Source of the DNA: Pseudoscleropodium purum
Lineage: Eukaryota; Streptophyta; Bryopsida; Hypnales; Brachytheciaceae
Length of the DNA stretch: 64,000 bases
Assembly: GCA_963969395.1 (NCBI GenBank)
Contig: OZ017801.1
Location: 3,970,501 to 4,034,500, forward strand
Direction: 5' to 3'
Positions 48,854 through 63,092 of the stretch are shown here, piece after piece. Position numbers and translations under genes: made by a program. The notes below the pieces were generated by a model. That model was not told the DNA's origin, ran no database searches, and saw only the letters and a list, made by a program, of their open reading frames with translations. The number at the start of each line of letters is the position of its first letter. Position 1 is the stretch's first letter.

Positions 48854-49265
48854 AAAAACGGCCCTAACTCCTAACCCTGATTGTTGTGCACACACAGTCA
48901 ATCCAGTCTTCATCACTTGACACCAACCGAAGAACAAATCCACCCAACCACGACGTGGCACCTCCCGATTCATCCACAAATCTCCTAGAGAGGGTCCCAT
49001 TCCCCCCAAGAAATCTTTGACAGCTCGGTCCACTCCGTCACCAAAGCCTTTTGTCTTCAGAAAAAAAAAGGCAGCCCACCTGCATTTGCTCATTGTCGGT
49101 GGATTCTGGATCTGTTCCCGAGGTTTTGCTGTTTCCACTTGCAATACAAAGCCTTTTGTCACGCACAAAATTATTGTTCCAGTTGCTTGGACGGAGACTG
49201 AGCTTTCTGTTTTTGCTCCAGTTTTCTGGACATCTTGTGATTTAGGTTTTGTGGGTCGTGCGAAG

Positions 49266-52200
49266 ATGAGCAACTCCGGAGACATGGACAAGCGCCCAGC
49301 CGGCTCGCTGACGATGGTGGAGCTCGGCGCATCTCTGCCTCCAACCGCGGGAGGTCAGCTTCTTTGCTTGATTTCAAAAAACTTTCAGAATTCAAATCCT
49401 TCTCTTGCTCAAGATTTAGGGGATTTAGGGGTCGGAGTATATCGGTGTTGGGGAGTAACGTGACTGAATTTTAATCTTTTAGGATTAGTGAAATTGAGTG
49501 TTTGAGATTTTGACTGAAGGATCTGTTTCTTCAGAGAAATTCTTGGAAGTGTCGAGTTTTAAGGGTTTATGTCAATTTGGTTAGTTCGTTTGTTTTTCTT
49601 TTCTTTTCGTGTGTGTGTTGCCGGCGTGAATGAAATTTTGACCTAATTTAAATATGAGGCGATCTTTCGTATAGTTTTTTGTTCTCAACGTTGTGGTGTG
49701 GTGGAGAGTGTACAGATGTTTGTCTGCCGTGCTGCAGCGTTGGGTTTTAGGGTCTTGAGGAACTGCGATTTTTTTTTTTTTTTTTTTTTTCCCCGAACCT
49801 GTCGTGACAAACAGATACTGGCTGGCTGGCTTCTCGCCCACAAGATGTTACTCTCTCGAAATGATATTCTGCTTGTATATATGTCTATTCAGCCAAAGTG
49901 TTATTTTGGTGATATTTACGTAATGTTTTGAGACCTTAAAAGTGTGTTGTTAACGGTCGTGCTAATTTCCAAGGTTTTGATTTTTTTTTATCATTAATGT
50001 GACTGTAACGGGATGAACTTATTCATGATTATTGAGACGTGCGTTTGTTTGGGCACCTGGTTTTTGCTTACATCCTGGGTACTTATATGATTCGCTGCTC
50101 TAAGTGCTGCAGACCGTGCAGGTGTGGTGAATGTATTGAAGGTATGTATCAGTTCTTTCTCTGACCTCAGTGTTCTGCTGTCATTTGACTTCCCTCTTTT
50201 GATTTAGGCTGTTTTCATCTTTTCTAAGTTACTGAAATCAAAAGTATAAGAATATCTATAAATTTTTAACTTGTTTCTTTGACCTGGGACCTTTGATTTC
50301 TGAAATTATAATACCATTTTTGTATTATGGTGGCAATTCGGTTCTGAGTGGTGCAATTTCATGACAAGCTGCAGTCACTAGCGGGACAAGCATCAGGCTA
50401 TTTAGAGTCGCTTCCTAAGAAAGTGAAGCGACGAGTGACAGTTCTCCAGGAGCTCCAGGTCGGTCTCTTCGGGACTCAGGAGTCCACATTGGAGAGTTCA
50501 TTTGTTTAGGGTTTAGGAAGCACAACTTATGTTTTGGTCTGCTCAATTTGGATAAAATTGTTCTTCTGGGTTGTATTACCATCTCAGGGATTTTTCCCAT
50601 TTGTGGCATACAGGCTGATCACGATGAGCTCGAAGCGAAGTTCAATGAGGAGAGAGCGGCACTTGAAGCCAAGTATGCGAAATTATATGAACCTCTTTAC
50701 GTAAAGGTATGTAATTTATCTTAATTGAGGAATAATAGAGTACACTGTGGGCAGCTTCAGGTCTCACATACGGGTTTGGGGCTTGTCTACCTGATTCTTT
50801 CCAAACTTGAGTTGGGAGGATGTTTTTTATAAATATCTGTTGTTGTTGCAGAGAGCGGATATTGTTAACGGTGTTGTTGAGGTTGAAGCTGCCAAGGATG
50901 AAGCTCCTGAACCTGAAGATTCCACGGAAGAGGGCAAGGAGGAAGGTGCATATCTCTTTGTACCAGTAGTTCTTTTAGGGTAAAGAGTATAGCTCAGGCT
51001 TGAATACCGTTTTCTTTCTATTGTTCACAGCTTGAGGTCTTGCGCGTGTTCTTATGGTTCTACTGTTCACTCTATTGTTCTTCTTATGAATGTTAGAATG
51101 TTCTTTTGTATTATGGTAGTATATATTATTTAGCAGTCCTATGGTCCGGATTCATTACTGATGTTGTACGGATATAAACCTTGTCTTGCAGTCAAGGGAG
51201 TGCCAGAGTTTTGGCTGACAGCAATGAAGACCCATGAGATTTTGGGCATGCAGGTATACTTGTTCGTTTGAGGCTTTGGATTTACACCAAGACCTAATTT
51301 CTTAGAGTTCATATCAAGAGTAAACGCTTCGTTCATTCATTACTGGATTCAGTTTTGTACCGACCTCCCTTGGTGTTCGCAGATTACTGAGCGCGATGCA
51401 GGTGTCTTGAAGTATATTAAAGATATTAAGTGTTCCACCCTTGATGATCCAGCTGTGAACAAGGGATTTAAGCTGGATTTCTATTTTGATACCAACCCTT
51501 ACTTCAAAAATGCAGTGGTATGTTCTTTGCTCTGTTTGACATATTTTATTTTAACTAGTTTTTTCTCAGCCATGGTGCTTTGCTACAATTTCTTAGGAAA
51601 AATTCCAATTCTGTGGCAAAGGTATAGTTTCTTACAGATCATTGATGTCAAATTATGACAAATGGACTGACAATTTTGTAATTTTGTTAGAGTTAACAGA
51701 AAGTTAGGTACTGTGGTATTGACAATATTTGGATGGCATTGACAGCTGAGTAAGACGTACCACATGATTGATGATGACGAGCCAATCTTAGAGAAGGCTG
51801 TTGGGTGAGCATCCTTTGCTGACATTGAACTTGAGATGGTGGTCTTGCGAGCTGATGGCCCTTGCGTGCGGGTGCAATTGCTACATCAGTATTTGTTTGT
51901 CAATAGAGCTCTTTCCAAGTGGAAATTATATCTTAAAGTATTTAATTAGACGAAGTCTGATTTGTGTATTACTTGGTCAATATTGTGAACTTGCTTTGTT
52001 AGGACGGAGATTGAGTGGAATGCTGGCAAGAACATAACACAAAAAGTGATGAAGAAGAAACCAAAGAAGGGTTCGAAGAACACGAAACCCGTGACGAAGA
52101 CTGAACAGTGTGAAAGTTTCTTTAATTTCTTTAGCCCTCCTCAAGTGCCCGAGGACGATGACATTGATCAGGAAACGGTAACACTTCCTCCGTCTTACTC

Positions 52201-53513
52201 TCTCTTTTAATTTCCCACATGTATTGCGTATGCAATTGCTTTTTTGATACTAAAAGAAATATGTCGTCGACTATCGATGTATTAGTTGTTTACTTTATAA
52301 AGTCAAATTTGTGAGAATCCATGATGATCAGTGGTTGATGACTGAATTGTTACTCATGTTCATGTTCAGGCGGAGGAACTTCAAGACTTGATGGAGCAAG
52401 ATTATGACGTCGGGTGTGAATCTTTAATAACTATCTATGTATTCGTGTTCTGGAACAAGATTATTTAAAAGTTGGCGCTTCCATATCAATAGGAGTTGAA
52501 ATAAATCACGTAGGAAGCTTCAATGAAGCTAACAAAAAGTACCAATCTAAGGAAGAAATCATACCGTACATTTTTTAACACAAGAAATATGTTAGAAATT
52601 GACTACTAGCCTCCAAAGTCGACTTTCTATTTTAGCTTAGGCACGTAAAGGTTAAGTTGAGGATCCATAACTTTATTCAGTTATGTTCACTTGCGCACAT
52701 CACTTTTACAGTTGCAATCGTTGACAATCTTGTTCTTGACTTTTGCGTGCTTATCTCTTGCTTTAGGTCAACAATAAGGGATAAGATTATTCCTCACGCT
52801 GTCTCTTGGTTTACGGGAGAGGCCTTGGAAGGAGAGGAGTACGAGAGCGATGAAGAAGAAGACGGTGATGAAGATGAAGATGATGAGGACGACGAAGAAG
52901 AGGATGAAGATGAAGATGACGATGAGGACGAGGATGATGATGATGAAGTCCAAGGCCGCAAGGTTCCATCATTTGCCATTTCCTCAATATATTGATTCCT
53001 GCTCTTGAAAAGAATTTCCATCCATTTAATATCCAACTTCGTTGGAAATGTCTTCATTGATGACAGTTCCAGCAGCAGCCCTCCATAGTGATTGGTGAAG
53101 AACTGTTCACATAACTGTTATTTATCTCCTTCCTGCTTGCTATTTTGTTCAGAATCTCTCAGATGTTTGAAATCTGAGTTTAATTTGAAATTTCCAATAT
53201 GCAAATCACCACATTTTCTTCTATTTAACAATGTTTCCTTTTCCTCTCTTGCAGCGCAAAGTTACTGCAGCTAAGGTACAGTTCCAGAATGATCTATAAA
53301 TCTCAGTTGTTGCAATATTTCCTGTATATGCTAGTCTTTATATGGAATCTTGCTTTTCCTTCACTTTTATATACAGTAGGCGACCCGTTTCTTGAGTCTG
53401 TCAATTTTAGGACCTTGTTTATTTAGAAAGTGCTCCATCAGGGTGTTGTGCAGAAGGCATCTGGCGGACAGCAACCAAGTGGTGAACAGCCCCCAGAGTG
53501 CAAACAGCAGTGA
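49266..53513 (+). CDS. NAP1: Nucleosome assembly protein 1
   Basis: Histone H2A/H2B chaperone acting in nucleosome assembly, shuttling between cytosol and nucleus. Exons: 49266-49353, 50113-50141, 50375-50458, 50614-50706, 50852-50945, 51192-51253, 51383-51517, 51746-51804, 52003-52177, 52370-52413, 52767-52962, 53255-53275, 53442-53513. Phases close exactly, giving 383 residues; exon 3 may start at 50369 (two residues more). The dimerisation helix includes [18 protein letters not shown]; then [64 protein letters not shown] and [19 protein letters not shown], all NAP-domain hallmarks. A long Asp/Glu tail follows, and the protein ends in CKQQ, the farnesylation box of plant NAP1. Length and exons match complete plant NAP1; no defects. 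Convergent with TML. Confidence 0.96.
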
Positions 53514-56058
53514 TTCGATGCTTTTTCTTTGAGGTTGAAATAGTAATTAATTTGAGGAAAGAATCGAAGGGACTTCCCTCCCGGTTTGATTCTGCAATTA
53601 CTGCTTAGGTCTCACGTGAATCCTAGTGGGTGTTTCGTGATGATTATTTGTTCGTGAGTATTGAAAATAGTTAGTGTAGGATATGGCTTATTGGAGATTA
53701 AATGTAACTGGGAATCGTGAGTCAAGGTACCAAAATACATTTGGAAGAGAGGGTCTTTTGAGGGAGACTTTGCTTACTTACAATTGTGGAGATATTTTAC
53801 TTTTTGAGTGTTTGTCACGAGGTTCATGATAGAGAATAACTGAGTGGACGATGTTCGGGAATTTTTTGTCCGATTTTTATATTTTCTCTTATGAATATAC
53901 CAGGACGGGTTTACAGATTCTATTGTAGATGCTGTGCATCTATCATTTGTTATCAATTGAAACTTTGACAGGAGGACTCTTGACCTTGATTGTTTATATT
54001 TCTTAACATTTCTATTGCCATGTTGAGCTGATGTGATTCTGAACTACCGGTATTGCAGTTTCTTATATATCGATAATGGCACTTTAAATTGTGTTGAACT
54101 TGTGTTTATGATGCATTTGATGCACATGACAATAGAGAGAAGTTAAAACAATAGAAAGTGTACCTAAAATTGACCACTTCTATAGTTGCTACCTCCATAG
54201 TACTATTATTAGGGCTGCATACTACTCGAGATTCACCCTACATTTGTCCTTGGCATGTACATGCACATCTTAGGTATGATTGATTTTGAAGAGTGGTTCA
54301 TTTTAGGTGTAGTTATTGTAGTTTTGTAACTTATTTGGATTTTGGAACATACATCCTAGATTTGAGCATTGATAGAAGTTATCAATCCTAGTGACAAAAA
54401 CTATACAAGGCTTATTCCAATTTTATCCTTGGAGGAGGTGATGTAGACCAAAAGTGTTTAATGTAGAAGCAAAGAATGCACTCATTGGTTAAATAATCAA
54501 AGTATTTTGGTGACAACCTTGGTTATGAAGGGCTACATCCTTCCAGGGTTAAAATACGGGTTAAAATACATCTTTTTTAACCTTATTCAAAATTCAAAAT
54601 GATTGTTGAATTTTGTAGCCTCTTTTGTAAAAATGATTCGAATTAGAAAAAGGTGTTCTAATAACAGATGCTAGTTACTAAAATTTTTTGAGAAATTTCG
54701 CATTAGAAAAATATAATCTCTATTTAAAAGCATTTGTTAGATTAAATTTTCCAACTTTGATTAATTTTTTGGTAGGGAATGCCAACTCTAACCACTAAGT
54801 ATACATTGAAATTGATTTCTCTATTTTCTACTCTAATTAGAAATTTCATAGATTCTTTTATTAGTTTTTTGCTAGTGTTTTCAAATTGCAACTTGATTTT
54901 TTCCCAATGCTACTATAACTAACTTTGATTTAGCCACCAATTTTTTTCAAACATTAGCCCTATTAACCCTTAAAGGACAACCCCCCATAGTCACCAAAAC
55001 TACTCTTATGATTGAATCAAGTGCATTCTTTATTTTTTTTAGTGAACAATGAAGTCATCTATTGACCACTTTTTGGCCTCAACATCCTTCAAGGGTTAAC
55101 ATAGGCAGATCCTTAATGGCAAACCCCAACCCAATTGCAACCCCTAACTTAACCAATTTCACTTTGTTGTATATGAATGTCATGTAAATTGTAATCAAAG
55201 GTTCACATGTGTGGAATTAGATTGGAAAGTGAGAATTTGTGAAATCAATAACTACAGCCATGCAGTTTACACATGGCAACTCATTCATTCATTATTACAC
55301 AATATTTGAACACATTTTTGCATTATCATTGCAACTGTGCAAGAAATTATTAGAGCACTATTATTAGGGCACAACAATGCCCCTAAGAACAATAATGCAA
55401 ACCTAAATGCTTTGGCTTAGCCGGCTGATTGGCGCAGCCACAAAGATCAGATGATTCAATAGGTTGTTAGCAAATATTAACTGCAGGGGCACAATCAAAT
55501 CAGACCTGCATGTAAAAGCATTCTTCCCAATTGCAGTTTCCACAGGATACTAATCAAGCAAAGCGCAGCATAAATTGCCAAGTGCTTGATAATTTTGCTA
55601 ATGAGCAATGTTTGCTGATGAGCTGAGGTCATGGATCCTACAATCAAATGTACCTTCTGGGGCTCGTATAACATGTAAAGAATCAGAGGATTTTGCAGAG
55701 GGCAAAAACATGATAAACAACTTCAAGTAAAACAGAAGGAACACGTTCAAGAATTTACTAATTTGGGTCTGTATCATCTACAGCGAAGAATGTAGCGTCA
55801 CAATATAATCTAAAAATACAGACCAATTCCATACGCAATGAAAGTCCTCGAGCACAGCAGCATACGGTTTGCATACCCCACAAGCAAAAAATCAATTAAC
55901 CACATAGTTGTACATTTCTATATCACGAAATATCCTATTTATTCCTAACGGAACATTTGACAAGCTCCACTCACTAGACTCGCAAGTATGAATAAATGCA
56001 CCAAACCTGAGAAGCGCTAAACCTGATCTCCTAAAGAAACTATACTACACTAACCTGG
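53514..56058. other. Intergenic region between convergent NAP1 and TML
   Basis: 2.5 kb containing the 3' UTRs of both genes at its edges. The middle is AT-rich with no conserved frame or identifiable repeat. Confidence 0.6.
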
Positions 56059-59000
56059 TTATGAACACAGGAATTGCCCACTCTTGAAAGAGTGCTCACC
56101 AACAATGAAGTCCTTGGAATCTTCCTTTATAGGAGCAATATTCAAACCTGACAACGTTGGTCCTGAGCACGAGAAGAGGACTCGCACTCGAATTTTGGGT
56201 TCCGCCTTATGCCCATTTTCGTCACTTCCATTAGACAAGGGACTTCGGGACTTCGCATCAACTGGCACTTGAGCTCGTAGCCAGTCAGGTGACGACGTTG
56301 CCTGATTAAAAAAAATCAGACTAGATATAAAATCTAAACTAAAATAGTAACAGTAGCAACATCCTCCTAAATCACAGCTTGGTAAACGTTACGGTGAAAT
56401 AAACCATGAAATCAAACTAGACAACTAGATCTTCAAATACTGAATTTTTTTACTTTTTTTAGTACCCACCTGGAAAATTGTACATGAATATACTTTGATA
56501 AAATATAAATATAATAAACAGAGGAACTTTCATAACGTCTAGGAATAAAAAACGGATTCACAGTTTGCGTACCTCAATGCTTGGAATTAGCCACCGCACC
56601 TCCTTGGCGGTTCGATCGAGTGAAGCTCTGCAGCAAATACATGGAACTCTATAAGCATGTCTCGGAGAGAACCCTAGGACACAAGAATGGTCATATAAAA
56701 AGGGAAAGAAAAAGAGAAGTACATATCTTCTAGATCCAATTGTGACCTACAAATTCAACTTCAAACTAATTGCAGGGAGACATGAACTTACTTAGGAGAG
56801 CTCTTGAGTGTTATAGGTGCAAACGGCAAGTGCACAATGAAAGTTACATCTTTCAATACACCTTGCAAGTGAGGGTTGATAACATACTGCAAGATAAGTA
56901 AGACAACTCAGATAAGTAAGGATATCGTTTTCTAAACTCAAGCTTGAAAGCAAATGTGACTGTAGTCAACAGCAAATAGACTTAAATGGGAAGACTTACT
57001 TGCACCATGACACTAAGTGAAATATCAGTCTGTTGTGCAAGAACCCTGCAAAATACAAATGCAAAGTTCAAGATGAAGCGTAAAATGCAACAGTCACAAG
57101 CAGCCAGCTGAAAATTCGTGCATATACATGTATTTGGACAGCAACCGTTCAGAGATGATCAATCTGATGGAAAACAATCATGACCCACAGCCTTGTCTTC
57201 TGGTGGCAAGAATTGGAACGGTAGGACGTGCGATGCGAATTGCCACACATCTTTGTAAGGCTATTCAGATAGCACCATACCTAAACCGCACAGGGACGGG
57301 CGTATACTGAGGTTGCAGCCGGTATTTAAGTATTGTCATGGGTTGCTCTGCTGGTTTGGTACGCACGTGAAATACTCCTTTCCCAACGCTACTTGTCACG
57401 GCTCCCCGCAAAACTGCCTTCTGCATTTTCTCATTCGAAGACTTCATGTTTAATAATGAATTCGAAACATTCTTTAGTGGCAAGAAAACATTACACAAAG
57501 AATAACGTAGAAGATGGAACACAGCCTCCAAAGAACTTATGCTCTACTAGATACTAAGAGCTCACGATCATTCTCAAATATGATACAGCCAGTTATATTC
57601 TATAAATAAGAAGCATCCCAGGGTAGAGCTAGTGGATACCAGAATGCATGAACAACACCTGATCCAAATGGTAAGAAAGTAAGCTGAGCTCTTAATAACC
57701 AATGATGGATAGAGGTCTCTGCGTACAAGACAGCTCTTTCAAATACCTCTGCATAGGTAAAGGAATACCTTAATACTAGAAGCTTGATTGAGGGAGAACG
57801 AAAACTCAATCTCTTTGTCATTGCGTGAACGAGGAGGAGGTGTTCGCAATTGCAGGGACCCTTGAAGACCAACGCAGATGAGACTCAACCCCTCAAACTC
57901 TGCATTGATCTCCTCCGTCAACCACAGGACAGGTACAGCGATTTCTGCAGGCTTTTGAACAGCAACACCTACACAGCGCCAAGAAAAAACAAATATTCCG
58001 CAAGTAAGATCAGTCTTTGCAAAACCATGCACGATAAAAAGAGTCGATCGAGAATACAGCAAATACCTTCACAGCTCGATATTTTCGAGACTTGTTAGTG
58101 CCAGAGCAAGCAAATGGAATATATCTTTTCAAAATACTGACACTACTCGGAATATGGGGAAAAAGTAGACACATACGAAGGATAAGAATACAAGATCTTA
58201 CATAACAACTACAATTTCTCATTCAGTTCAGAATAAGCAAGATGCTTAGTTTCTGACAAATCTCTAAGAGCATTAGAAAGAGCCATTCACAACGTGGCTA
58301 TCTCACGTCGACCTAATGATGCATAATGATAGTAAACTGATTGGTTTTCCCCTCAAGAATCAACGTAACCAACCTAAGGGTGTTAGAGAATCGATAATTG
58401 AATGATGTAGTTGACCCAAAAAATTCCAATACAACAATATTCCGTTGCATCTGGCATGGATTGGTTACCTCCATTTGGATCGACTCCAGATAACTCCGCG
58501 GCGACCTTTGGATCTACTGCACTCGATGGTACGGGTTGCTCAGTCGCACCAGGCGTTGCACTAAGACCTGCTATGAGTCCCAAACCACCAAGATCCTTAT
58601 CTTTACTTTGCGACGTAGTAGCTCCAAATTCTGATGCATCAAGCCCACCTCCAAATGCTCCGTTGAGACCTTCGAAGGCAGTCCCAAACCCTCCAGACTC
58701 GTCCTCGAAAGCGACACCACCATAATCACCTTCAAATCCTTCAACTGCTACTTTGACAGACTCAGCTGAATCACCACCTGGAAAGAGGCGTAGTATAAGA
58801 ACAAGCACAAATCCCTCAACGAAAACATACTCAAAGTACAAAATCAATTCTAAACAAGATCCAAGAAAAACACTTACGCAATCCTCGGTTGATTTACAAG
58901 AGAGATAATCCATCGTCATCTTTCAGTGAACTGATGAAAGTACGTATGCAGACTGAAAATATGATTGCGAGAACAAAATAGAGCAAAACGGAGAATCTTG

Positions 59001-62000
59001 TCAAACCTGGGAGAACATTTGGGACGGTGAGATCAGAAAGACCGGCAATAACGTCGGTTGGACCGTCCTTGGATTTTTGAAATTTGCCGACCAACTCGGT
59101 CTCAGGATTGACAATAGCATCACTTGCGGCAAATGGATCCTCGACTTGAGTGCTGGAACTTTTATCTGATTGCTAAGATCCCAGAAAATTGCCAAAATAT
59201 TGTTAGTTGATACGCAATCCACTACGAATCACGATTCAATTCAAGCCGGGATCTCAGAGTCCTTGTGTTGTGTATCTAATATTATGCAGGCATAAATACA
59301 GTCCGCTTGCGAATATTGTGAGTCCAAACGAAGCCTAAACTGCATAGACAGGGTTGAAAACACAATGCGACACTAACTTATCAATCCAACGAAATACAAT
59401 TAACCAAACTTTTCATAACCAGAGAAATCGGCAATCCACATCAAAGCAAGCAGCCATCCCTGAATCAAAAATAGATAATGTCAACAAATTGCTAGCAACT
59501 ACGATGCAATGGAAGTGACACGTACTGGGGTGCTTGTCCCAGTCGATTGTTGGGGAGTTCCGTAAGCAGCCGCTGCTGCCTCATCTCCTGCAGCTATGGT
59601 TTCTTCTGGCAGATCAAAGGTAATCTTTGATAAAACCTGTACTCAAAATAAAAGTCATCAATGTCAGATGTTTTACCAAATGAACAGGAAAGTAAAATAT
59701 AGACTTAAACGCAGGAAACAAGGGACAGGAAACCACAATACAATCTGTATCCTACAACTGTCACGATAATGTTGAAGAACCGTGACGGAGGAGAAGCGGA
59801 GAACAAAAGAATGGACATAACACACATATATAAATAAAGATCCATCGTAAATAGAAACTCATGAAACAGACTCGTCATAATCAGCATGAAGTAGTCAGTT
59901 ATCTCAGAAAAGCAAGATCCAAGCAGAAATTCCCACCTCAATATTAGAAAGACGATCAAGAGAGTGTCCTTTCACTTGGTTCCAGCTGTCTGCTCCACGA
60001 GCTCTATTTTCAATTTCCGTTGCAGATGTAATCATGTTATTGACAGAATCTCCATGGAAAGTGGCCAAAATTGTTGCTAACCGTGCAGCACTCACTCCAT
60101 GGAGTACCACATCTAAAGCCATGTACACCTACACGAAATATAATAAATGTTAGCACAAAATCAGTCATAAAAACACTTTATGCTATCAAAGTCACACAGC
60201 TCTGAAGGTTAAGCTTAGGCCGACAAAGGGTGAGGTTTAGCACCAATTTCCGTAAAAAATCATTCTTCATCTTCCTCAGCTTCTAGCCCAAAGTCAACTT
60301 AACAGTCTGTTGAACAAAGTGGACCTGGACTCAATCTGGCACGAAGTAAACTAAATGCACTGGTCTGCAAGAATCGAAGCTGCTTACCTCAGTGTACTTT
60401 CGGCTAATCTTGTCTGGGGTGACATCAACACCTTTGCAGGCCGCCACAAGAACACTGTCCCCACAAACATTCTGTTAAGAATAACCTAAGCCGCAGAATT
60501 GTACTCAAGAAACCTGGAATCCATCAAGTACTCACAACAAAGATCAGCTCATTAACACACACAAAGCTCCCATAAGAGTCACCTTCTAATCTGCATCTCC
60601 AAGTTGAATTTAGATATTAATGAGAAAAATGAATTCAGAGTTTCAGAGTGACACCTGACAGCCTGGTTGACAGTGCCTGCACACTCAAACACGTTGGTGT
60701 CATCATCCAAGTCCGCGCTAGTAATGCCCAACACATATACTGTGTTCACCAGCCTATACACGACTCGAAACCTGCCACAAGCCGAGGGCTCCGTAGTCAA
60801 TATATGAATTCAATGCGCCCACATCATCCTTAGTATCCCAGTCGAGCCTCTAAAATGGATACCGCTTCATAAGTTAAATCATCTATACTAGTTATGTTTT
60901 CGCTAATCCTAGAACATACGTGCCGGACAACTTCCTGAGCGCAAGCCTCTGTTTGCCCTCCTCACCTGCTAGTGTAAGATGTATATGAATTAAAATTAAA
61001 ATTAAAACTAATGAGAAATACGTGAATGAAAACAGGAGATTCTAGAATGAAGATTGACAACGGAAGTTGTAGTATAAAAATCAAACAGAGTTTCAATTAA
61101 CACCCTATGTGCAGGTCACTTTCATACATAATTAATTAAAATGGGCATTATCCAAAACTGAGAAAATCCAAGAGTCTTGTCAAAAAATAAGTAAACAATT
61201 CTGAATCTAGAGTTCTGAAATTTATGGAAATTATGTGAGTAGAGATGCCATAGATGAAGAGTATTGCACACAAAAGAAATGGAATGCACAGAAGGGCCGG
61301 ATGAGCAGAGAGTATAAGAGAAACGAGGAAACTTGTACAGTCTATGACGAAGAATGTCAACCTAGGCTTCATGATGAACATGACCCGCACGTACTGCAGT
61401 GGCAATTCTATTAATAATTGAATACGAATGCGTAACACATCTTTATAACTGAATTTTTTTCTTCATACTTACAGTTCACTAATATGGAGTCTGACTGTAC
61501 ATTACACAGGGCAGCGCAATACACCATTTAGTACGGCATTCAGCATACAGGAAAATTTGCTTACTTGCTTTCTTTACCAACCACCACTTGTCCACTTGAT
61601 GCTGCCAAAGCTTCATCTCCCAACCTTCAAATTGGAAAACCGTAGAACTAAGTAATGTGGTAAAGAATCGGCGTCAATTATAGAATCACAACCTCCACAC
61701 ACCCTCATTAACTAGCTAAACCCCCTTGAGTGGAGCCACAACCAAGAAAAGGGTCACAACCGATTGCTAAGGGAGGCAAATGAAAAAAAACTGAAAGATG
61801 CTGAAAAACTCCATGTTCTGCAGAAGCAGACAATTCCAGAAGAAACTAAAAAATGCCAGGAGGTCGCACGATAGAAACTGAAGGCACTCACCCTGGTCCG
61901 AAGCCATCAAGAGGATCATGCTTATTGCTTGCATATGCAAGTCGTGTGACTCGGAAACTATAGGTCGCAAGTGCAGCCCTTGCAGGTGGAAACCACTCTC

Positions 62001-63092
62001 GACTGCGTCAAATATGATGATCAAGAGTTATGATAATGATAAAAATTACAGAATGCTCAAAAAGTTGACGCTCTACCAAGGTATCGGCATTCTAGTATTG
62101 GCAAAAAATAGGACGGACCGCAGGCTAATCGAGTGCAAGCACAAGGTTATTCCTAATTAAGCTATCCCTGACAGAATGAAATTAGAATTTGGATTACTAC
62201 GAAAACTGTTACAGTAATTATCCATGAAACCGAATGACGACATTCAGATTAACCTTCTCAGACAGGGACCCTCACACAGTTGAACTCTCGCATTGCCTCT
62301 AATAAATCGCCAAAGCATTACGACAAATACCTATTCCTGTCGTCAAAACGAAATTAATGTTCCGCAAGGACAAATAAAATAGCAGTGCCTTTCACATGAG
62401 GCCCTGATGAGCTAACTCGATCAATTTGTGTGATGTGAAATTTACTGTCATTCATATATGAAAAGTCAAATGCGAAACATTCTCCACAGCTGCAGAAATA
62501 ATGGTTTGAATATCACTATCCACTACCCTCAACTCAAGGTCACCGTCAATGGCTATTTAAAAACAAACACTACGGTCTTTAGATCACGAAGCTCAAGCTC
62601 ATATTTCCCAATAGAAATTCCCCATCACTAATCCAATTCCCATTCATCCGACTGCATCTAACCCTAACTCATGCACACCAATGAAATCGACACCCCTTGT
62701 TATTCAATCTCCACAATAATATTCACATTTCACCACGATTACTCCGTAGAAATACTCGCCGAGCTCAAATGTGCAAGAAAACCCTAATCAAAACTGAGTA
62801 ACACTCTCTCCGACTAGCTCATCACTACAATTCATCTCAAAAAAAGTCGCAAACTCCACAGAAATATATGCGTCGAAGAACGGAACGATCGGAGTAATAT
62901 CCTCCATCACTCCCAACCCAGTAGGGATTCCGATCTACCTACATTGCCCGTTGGAAGAAATTCACTAGCAAAGCTGAATATGCACCAAAAAGCTTGCTGA
63001 AAAAAATGGGAGTAATGGCGAGAGAGAGGTTACGTTTGGAGCAGCACATCCGGCCCGTTGACAGGCTGCAACGACAACGCCAAGCACGCCAT
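56059..63092 (-). CDS. TML: TPLATE complex muniscin-like subunit (TML)
   Basis: Subunit of the TPLATE/TSET complex that drives clathrin-mediated endocytosis at the plasma membrane. Exons in coding order: 63092-63034, 62002-61892, 61624-61565, 60771-60655, 60454-60388, 60128-59937, 59636-59526, 59172-59007, 58777-58436, 57968-57769, 57420-57281, 57045-57000, 56886-56792, 56627-56573, 56301-56059. Phases close to about 667 residues; the exon ending at 58436 could end at 58433. The N-terminal longin-like part has MACLALSLQPVNGPDVLLQT, REWFPPARAA, FRVVYRLVN and VNQAV-SVLVAACKGVDVTP. The linker holds VEDPFAASDAI (a DPF-type adaptor motif), VEGFEGDYGGVAFE and FGGGLDASEFG. The C-terminal mu-homology domain has LTEEINAEFEG, GKGVFHVRTKPAE and ends SFKSGQFLCS. 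No stops or frameshifts. Confidence 0.95.

Noticed and set aside
52794..53057. Antisense open frame with a poly-Ser run
   Set aside because: Shadow of the Asp/Glu codons of NAP1 exon 11 on the opposite strand.
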